A stretch of DNA of 10,608 nt, from NCBI GenBank assembly GCA_030615845.1, contig JAUWYM010000010.1:1-10608 (forward strand), written 5' to 3'. The notes beneath the pieces were generated by a model that worked only from the letters and a program-made list of their open reading frames with translations, was not told the DNA's origin and did no database searches. The position numbers and the translations under genes are program-made. The stretch is from Thermoplasmatota archaeon. Its GTDB lineage: Archaea; Thermoplasmatota; E2; DHVEG-1. This document shows, piece by piece, positions 6,918 through 10,608 of this stretch; position 1 is the stretch's first letter, and the number at the start of each line of letters is the position of its first letter.

Positions 6918-7553
6918 ATGGTGCTTGACAAAAAAAGAGACAGTGTAGATCCTGTATTGTCCGTTGTTGCAAAATGTTTTTCAAAAGTCAGTCCCGATGT
7001 ACTTACATGGCTTGCTCTACTGTTTGCAGTACTGTCTGGCATATTTTTCTATTTCTCTTCACCTGAATATGAATTATTAAACTATTATCTTTTTTTTGCA
7101 GCACTTTTTGTCTTTTTAAATGGTCTTTTTGATGCAATTGATGGAAAAGTTGCGAAAATAACTTATAAAACGTCGCTTCGTGGAGATTTTCTTGACCATG
7201 CGCTTGATCGATATGCCGATGTGTTTATGGTAGGAGGTCTTGCACTGAGTACCTGGTGTCGACCAAGCATAGGGCTTCTTGCAATTATTGGAATGCTACT
7301 TACAAGCTACATGGGGACACAATCTCAAGCTATAGGACATAAACGGGAGTACTCTGGCCTCTTAGGTCGTGCAGATCGATTAGTTTTATTGATGGTGTTT
7401 CCAATTGTGCAACATATAGTACTCAGATGTCCCATACAACTGCCTTGGAATATAACGGTTCTGGAATGGGTGTTACTCTATTTTGCAGTCGTTGGAAACA
7501 TAACAGCTATTCAACGATTTTACAGTACGTTAAAGTGGTTTAAGAAAACATGA
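6918..7553 (+). CDS. CDP-alcohol phosphatidyltransferase, probably archaetidylinositol phosphate synthase
   Basis: A 211-residue integral membrane enzyme that transfers a phosphate-bearing headgroup onto CDP-archaeol. The catalytic motif spans residues 72-97: D72, D75, G76, A79, then G89, D93 and D97, fitting D-x2-DG-x2-A-R-x8-G-x3-D-x3-D except that the usual arginine is lysine (K80). Hydrophobic segments near 27-47, 53-71, 101-111, 116-131, 153-169 and 180-196 give about six membrane helices, the family's usual number. The sequence SQAIGHKREYSGLLGRADRL (135-154) resembles the archaeal group annotated as archaetidylinositol phosphate synthases. The phosphatidylglycerophosphate/archaetidylglycerol type remains possible because headgroup specificity cannot be read with certainty. 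It follows the kinase by 17 bases and overlaps hflX by four bases (ATGA). Confidence 0.85.
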   Translation: MVLDKKRDSVDPVLSVVAKCFSKVSPDVLTWLALLFAVLSGIFFYFSSPEYELLNYYLFFAALFVFLNGLFDAIDGKVAKITYKTSLRGDFLDHALDRYADVFMVGGLALSTWCRPSIGLLAIIGMLLTSYMGTQSQAIGHKREYSGLLGRADRLVLLMVFPIVQHIVLRCPIQLPWNITVLEWVLLYFAVVGNITAIQRFYSTLKWFKKT

Positions 7554-8830
7554 ATAACCAGCAGAAAAAAGCAATTATTGTATCAATTGATAATGCTGTT
7601 TCAGAAATAATCCAGCTAGCAGATACTTTAGAATACTCTGTTGTAAAAGAATTTATTCAAAAAAGAAAACTCCCTGATGTAAATTTCTATGTCGGCTCTG
7701 GTAAACTTGATGAGATAAAAGAGTTCATCAATGACTCAGAAGAACCTATTGATTTAATAATTATTAATGGAGAGTTAAAACCATCTCAGTGGTTTTCGCT
7801 TGAAAAACAATTCAAGATTGAAGTGTATGATCGCATACATCTCATCCTTGCAATTTTTGAAGAACGTGCAGAACGAAAAGAAGCAAGGCTCCAAGTAAAA
7901 CTTGCTCAATTGCAATATGAAAGACCATATGTTCGTGAACTTATTCATAGGGCAAGGGCCGGTGAACATCCAGGTTTTATGGCGGGTGGAGAGTACCAGG
8001 TTGATGATTATTATGAAATGATTAAAAAGCAGATGAAAAAAATCCGATATGATCTTAAAAAAATCAGAAGTGATAGAGAGCATCATAGAAAAACAAGATA
8101 TAAAAGTGGGTTTTATCTCGTATCACTTGCAGGATATACAAATGCGGGAAAAAGCAGTCTTCTCAATCTTCTCTCAGGTGAACAAGTAAACGTTGAAGGA
8201 AAGCTTTTTTCAACCCTTTCGACAACAACCAGAAGAATTCCAAAGAAGGCAAAAGGAGAAACAATTCCCATTCTTCTCACTGATACCGTTGGTTTTATTG
8301 AAAACCTTCCTTCCTGGATTATCGATGCATTTCATTCGACACTTGAGGAAATTGAAGTTGCTGATGTTGTGGTACTTGTTGTTGATGGAAGTGAAGAAAA
8401 AGAGCTTGTTGAGAAAAAACTTCAGGTTTCCCTTGATGAATTACTCGAACTTGGTGTCACCGCTTCAGTTGTTATTGCTTTGAATAAAATCGACTTAATT
8501 GATAACAAAGAAGTCGATAATCTAATACAGTATCTTAATCATCAGGGATTATTGAAAGATAGATTGTGCACTCCAATCTCTATTAACGAAAAGAAAAACA
8601 TTGATGTATTACTTGAAAATATATACAAATCTTTACCTCACATGATTGAGATGGAACTACAATTACCAATTAATGAAGAGTCTCAGTCATTTGTATCTCA
8701 ATTATATAAAAATACGAGAGTTTCTTATATTAACTATAACCATTGTGTCACTATATGTATTGAATGTAATGCAAAAATAAAAGATAAAATATTATCCAAA
8801 TGTGAAAAGCTTCACGGATCAATTATCTGA
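7550..8830 (+). CDS. hflX: GTPase HflX
   Basis: A 426-residue ribosome-associated GTPase that in other organisms binds the 50S subunit and splits stalled or stressed ribosomes. Residues 1-185 are the HflX-specific N-terminal domain. They include the nucleotide-independent subdomain (FYVGSGKLDEIKEFI) and a linker of two helices around AERKEARLQVKLAQLQYERP, then the glycine segment GGEYQVDD, which replaces the more common GPGET-x-LE-x-D. The G domain follows: G1 GYTNAGKS (195-202), G2 threonines at 225-227, G3 DTVGF (245-249), G4 NKID (312-315), and G5 in the SI segment at 344-345. A C-terminal extension of about 60 residues closes the protein. Its ATG overlaps the previous stop (ATGA), so it is translationally coupled as the last gene of the glyA cluster. 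Length is standard for archaeal HflX. Confidence 0.95.
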   Translation: MNNQQKKAIIVSIDNAVSEIIQLADTLEYSVVKEFIQKRKLPDVNFYVGSGKLDEIKEFINDSEEPIDLIIINGELKPSQWFSLEKQFKIEVYDRIHLILAIFEERAERKEARLQVKLAQLQYERPYVRELIHRARAGEHPGFMAGGEYQVDDYYEMIKKQMKKIRYDLKKIRSDREHHRKTRYKSGFYLVSLAGYTNAGKSSLLNLLSGEQVNVEGKLFSTLSTTTRRIPKKAKGETIPILLTDTVGFIENLPSWIIDAFHSTLEEIEVADVVVLVVDGSEEKELVEKKLQVSLDELLELGVTASVVIALNKIDLIDNKEVDNLIQYLNHQGLLKDRLCTPISINEKKNIDVLLENIYKSLPHMIEMELQLPINEESQSFVSQLYKNTRVSYINYNHCVTICIECNAKIKDKILSKCEKLHGSII

Positions 8831-8923
8831 TGAAAAACATAATATTTATACGATGAATTTTGTTCTAGATAAAAAAGGGAGGCTATAAAGGGGTATCCAA
8901 AAACTCTTCTAAAAATTCAATCA

Positions 8924-9262
8924 TCAGCATGTAAGATGAAATACTGCAGACACCTTCTTTTTACCTTTCAGTTCATTATATATTTTGCATGCCTTTTTCG
9001 TTTCTTCAACTATCAACTCTATTCCTTCTGATTTCAAGAATTGCTTTGTCTCATCTAGAACTTTCATTAAGCCATATGCTCCAGTCCCTACAATCAAAAC
9101 CTCAGGATTGTATTTGATAACATCTTTCAAATCCTCTCTCTGAAGTAAATGTCCACTCTTCCTCCACCAGCTATCATCTACCTTACCTGGATATAAAATC
9201 ACATCTGATGTATATGTTTTTCCATCTATTACTATTTTTCCGAAAGAGTATGATTCAATCAA
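8924..9262 (-). CDS. Mth938-like domain protein (DUF498/AAMDC family)
   Basis: A 112-residue protein matching the Mth938-like fold family: an N-terminal strand region FGKIVIDGKTYTSDVILYPG (7-26), the central VLIVGTGAYGLMKVLDET (55-72), and a C-terminal ETKKACKIYNELK with final AVFHLTC. Family function is poorly defined; structures exist, and bacterial and archaeal members often lie near respiratory-complex or transport genes. An upstream in-frame ATG at 9424 would add 54 residues, but these overlap the promoter and the start of the divergent gene and do not resemble the family. I therefore use the TTG at 9262, which has GGAG at 9273-9270 seven bases upstream. It is transcribed divergently from the binding-protein gene at 9387 and converges on hflX. 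Confidence 0.85.
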   Translation of the reverse strand: MIESYSFGKIVIDGKTYTSDVILYPGKVDDSWWRKSGHLLQREDLKDVIKYNPEVLIVGTGAYGLMKVLDETKQFLKSEGIELIVEETKKACKIYNELKGKKKVSAVFHLTC

Positions 9263-9269
9263 GAAAATT

Positions 9270-9273
9270 CTCC
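9270..9273 (-). promoter_or_regulatory. Shine-Dalgarno deciding a TTG start
   Basis: On the minus strand, TTTGGAG ends at 9270 and is followed seven bases later by TTG at 9262. This matches where Mth938-like proteins begin, and rejects the longer reading from 9424. Confidence 0.6.
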
Positions 9274-9318
9274 AAATTATTTTCTTCCAAAGTTGACGGC
9301 ATGTTACTATTCTTAATC

Positions 9319-9366
9319 CGTATTGGATTGATAAATTTAAATATATTGGATGTATTATCCAATACG
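9319..9366. promoter_or_regulatory. Operator-like inverted repeat around a TATA box in a divergent promoter
   Basis: CGTATTGGAT (9319-9328) and its exact reverse complement ATCCAATACG (9357-9366) form a 10-bp inverted repeat with a 28-base spacer. A third copy of the core, TATTGGAT, lies at 9344-9351. The A+T-rich TATA-like element TTTAAATATA (9336-9345) lies between the arms and could serve either strand. Binding of a dimeric regulator here would block both the minus-strand Mth938-like gene and the plus-strand binding-protein gene. The regulatory role is inference; the repeats are exact. Confidence 0.65.
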
Positions 9367-9386
9367 AATTAGAGGTATGGAAAAAG

Positions 9387-10307
9387 ATGGACAAATTTAC
9401 AATAATAGCAGCCATATGTGGCATAATATTGATATCCTTTAGTACAGGTTTTTATTTAGCAATTAATGAAGAATCAGAATGGGAATCTAAACTAACGATA
9501 ATCGATGATTACGGCCGCGATGTTTCAATTACAATAAATCCACAAAGAATAATTTCTTTATCGCCAAGTACCACAGAGATTTTATTTGCAGTTGGAATGG
9601 GAGATAGAGTTATCGGAGTGGATGAATATAGTGATTACCCTGAAGAAGTAAAAGATAAAACAAAAATCGGAAGCTATCTAACGCCTAATTTAGAAATTAT
9701 CATATCTCTGAAACCTGACCTGATATTGGTTTCAGATATGACTTCTAAAGATGATGTAGCCATTCTTGAGGAAAAGGGTTTAACCGTTGTTGTTTTGGCT
9801 CCAAGAGATATAGATGGGATAATTCAAGACATAAGACTTGTTGGAGCTATAGGAAATAATTCCGCTGAGGCAAATAATCTGGCAGATAGTCTTGAGCAGA
9901 GAATTAATGCTGTTACCTCAAAAACCAGTAACAGCAACCTTAATAGACCTAGTGTATACATAGAATATTATCCCTATTGGACGTATGGCCCGGGTTCTTT
10001 TGGTAATGATTTAATTTTGATGGCAGGTGGTAGAAACGTTGCATCAACGACGATTACTGCCTATCCAGAGATCACAAGCGAATTTCTCATTGCAAGTAAC
10101 CCTGAAATTATTATATTTACAGTTGGTTATCATGCTTCAACAACAGTTGAAGATATAACAAATAGAGCTGGTTGGGATGCCACTGATGCAGTCAAATATA
10201 ACAGGATATATACCATCGATGATGACATCATGGCCCGTCCAGGACCACGGATTGTAGATGCTTTTGAACAACTAGCAGAAATGATTCATCCCGAGTTATT
10301 TTCCTAA
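9387..10307 (+). CDS. Membrane-anchored ABC-type substrate-binding protein (cobalamin/Fe-siderophore type)
   Basis: A 306-residue extracellular binding protein of the BtuF/FepB (helical-backbone, TroA-like) class. Residues about 4-26 form one hydrophobic segment that serves as a signal anchor; I see no clear lipobox cysteine. The mature part starts near TIIDDYGRDVSI and carries the class hallmarks: RIISLSPSTTEILFAVG (54-70), VIGVDEYSDYP, KPDLILVSD near 109-117, the long linking helix around 140-180, and the C-terminal RPGPRIVDAFEQLAEMIHPE. Such proteins deliver cobalamin, haem or iron-siderophore to a BtuCD/FecCD-type transporter; which ligand cannot be told. No permease or ATPase gene lies in the window. 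AGAGGT at 9371-9376 is the likely Shine-Dalgarno. The operator-like repeat upstream fits regulation by metal or cofactor supply, which is inference. Confidence 0.9.
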   Translation: MDKFTIIAAICGIILISFSTGFYLAINEESEWESKLTIIDDYGRDVSITINPQRIISLSPSTTEILFAVGMGDRVIGVDEYSDYPEEVKDKTKIGSYLTPNLEIIISLKPDLILVSDMTSKDDVAILEEKGLTVVVLAPRDIDGIIQDIRLVGAIGNNSAEANNLADSLEQRINAVTSKTSNSNLNRPSVYIEYYPYWTYGPGSFGNDLILMAGGRNVASTTITAYPEITSEFLIASNPEIIIFTVGYHASTTVEDITNRAGWDATDAVKYNRIYTIDDDIMARPGPRIVDAFEQLAEMIHPELFS

Positions 10308-10363
10308 ACATATTATGACAAAATGTGTGTTTAATTTCACTTAAAAAAATATGATGATAAATT

Positions 10364-10608
10364 ATGTTTAAAATAGATTTTGAAAAAAAACGTATCAAAA
10401 GAAAACTTATCCAGATAGGTGTTGAAATAAAGGACAAGGACCTTAAGGCCGAGCCCATTGAGTTAATAGAGGAGCCCGAGGAGATGCCTTTGGAGAAGGC
10501 TGAGATAGTCGTCTCAGGAGGCTGGGGGTTAAATGCCGTTGGGGGATTTGCCCCTGTTGAGGAGATGGCCACGATTTTGGGAGGTGCCGTAGCTGGGACT
10601 CGCCCAGC
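10364..10608 (+). CDS. Electron transfer flavoprotein alpha-like FAD-domain protein, 3' end cut by window
   Basis: The open frame from ATG 10364 runs off the right edge after 81 complete codons. Residues 46-81 contain EKAEIVVSGGWGLNAVGGF, then EEMATILGGAVAGTRP. This is the start of the FAD-binding domain of ETF alpha (FixB), normally reading VSGGRGL...ELA..LGAAVGASRP. In a full-length ETF alpha about 190 residues of a nucleotide-binding domain precede this point. Here only about 45 charged linker-like residues do, and an in-frame TAA at 10358-10360 excludes a longer frame. It is thus a stand-alone FAD-domain protein, a split gene, or a remnant. From about 10420 onward GC rises to roughly 55-65%, with a switch from GAA to GAG for glutamate. 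Confidence 0.7.
   Translation, partial: MFKIDFEKKRIKRKLIQIGVEIKDKDLKAEPIELIEEPEEMPLEKAEIVVSGGWGLNAVGGFAPVEEMATILGGAVAGTRP

Noticed and set aside
8839..8900. TATA-like AATATTTATA followed by GGGAGG (8878-8883) after hflX
   Set aside because: Only an 11-codon frame from ATG 8852 is present, and no start codon follows GGGAGG at suitable spacing. It could be a remnant, but nothing supports a gene.
9263..9424. Longer version of the Mth938-like protein starting at ATG 9424
   Set aside because: The extra 54 residues overlap the divergent promoter and the start of the binding-protein gene, and do not look like the family. A TTG with a well-spaced GGAG exists at 9262.
1..10608. CRISPR array, insertion sequence, toxin-antitoxin pair or defence island
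   Set aside because: I found no regularly spaced repeats, transposase motifs, terminal inverted repeats with target duplications, or paired small toxin and antitoxin genes.

Overview
The window reads as a piece of a low-GC archaeal chromosome (the lines I counted by hand are about 33-38% GC). Archaeal markers are an RNase Z of about 306 residues, an AK6/Fap7-type NMP kinase, a CDP-alcohol phosphatidyltransferase of the archaetidylinositol-phosphate-synthase type, a winged-helix regulator of a kind common in methanogens and Thermoplasmata, an Mth938-like protein, TATA boxes about 25-45 bases before genes, and GGAG/GGTGAT Shine-Dalgarno matches. A euryarchaeal or Thermoplasmatota-like host is my inference; no rRNA is present to confirm it.

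Layout. Positions 113-1195 encode an M19 membrane-dipeptidase-like peptidase. A 363-base gap with short repeats (1196-1558) follows. RNase Z (1559-2479), dCMP deaminase (2552-2998), a winged-helix regulator (3102-3491) and an M24 Xaa-Pro-dipeptidase-like enzyme (3577-4668) follow on the + strand, each with its own spacer. The gap at 4669-5054 holds what looks like a decayed minus-strand gene with one frameshift and one internal TAG. Positions 5055-8830 form a tight four-gene operon: glyA (SHMT), AK6-like kinase, CDP-alcohol phosphatidyltransferase and hflX, with spacings of 1 base, 17 bases and a 4-base overlap. Next is a divergent pair: an Mth938-like protein on the minus strand (8924-9262, TTG start) and a membrane-anchored cobalamin/siderophore-type binding protein on the plus strand (9387-10307). 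Their shared promoter carries a conspicuous inverted repeat. The right edge (10364-10608) starts an open reading frame matching the FAD domain of ETF alpha, without the ETF N-terminal domain and with a sharp rise in GC.

How the genes fit together. Most are housekeeping: tRNA 3' maturation (RNase Z), dTTP supply (dCMP deaminase makes dUMP; SHMT feeds C1 units to thymidylate and purine synthesis), peptide turnover (M19 and M24), ribosome-linked NTPases (AK6/Fap7, HflX) and ether-lipid headgroup synthesis. I found no CRISPR array, transposase, toxin-antitoxin pair, defence island or RNA gene, and no convincing new multi-gene system. The points most worth checking are the compositional break with the truncated ETF-like frame at the right end, the operator-like repeats at 9319-9366 and 3022-3054, and the decayed minus-strand gene before glyA.
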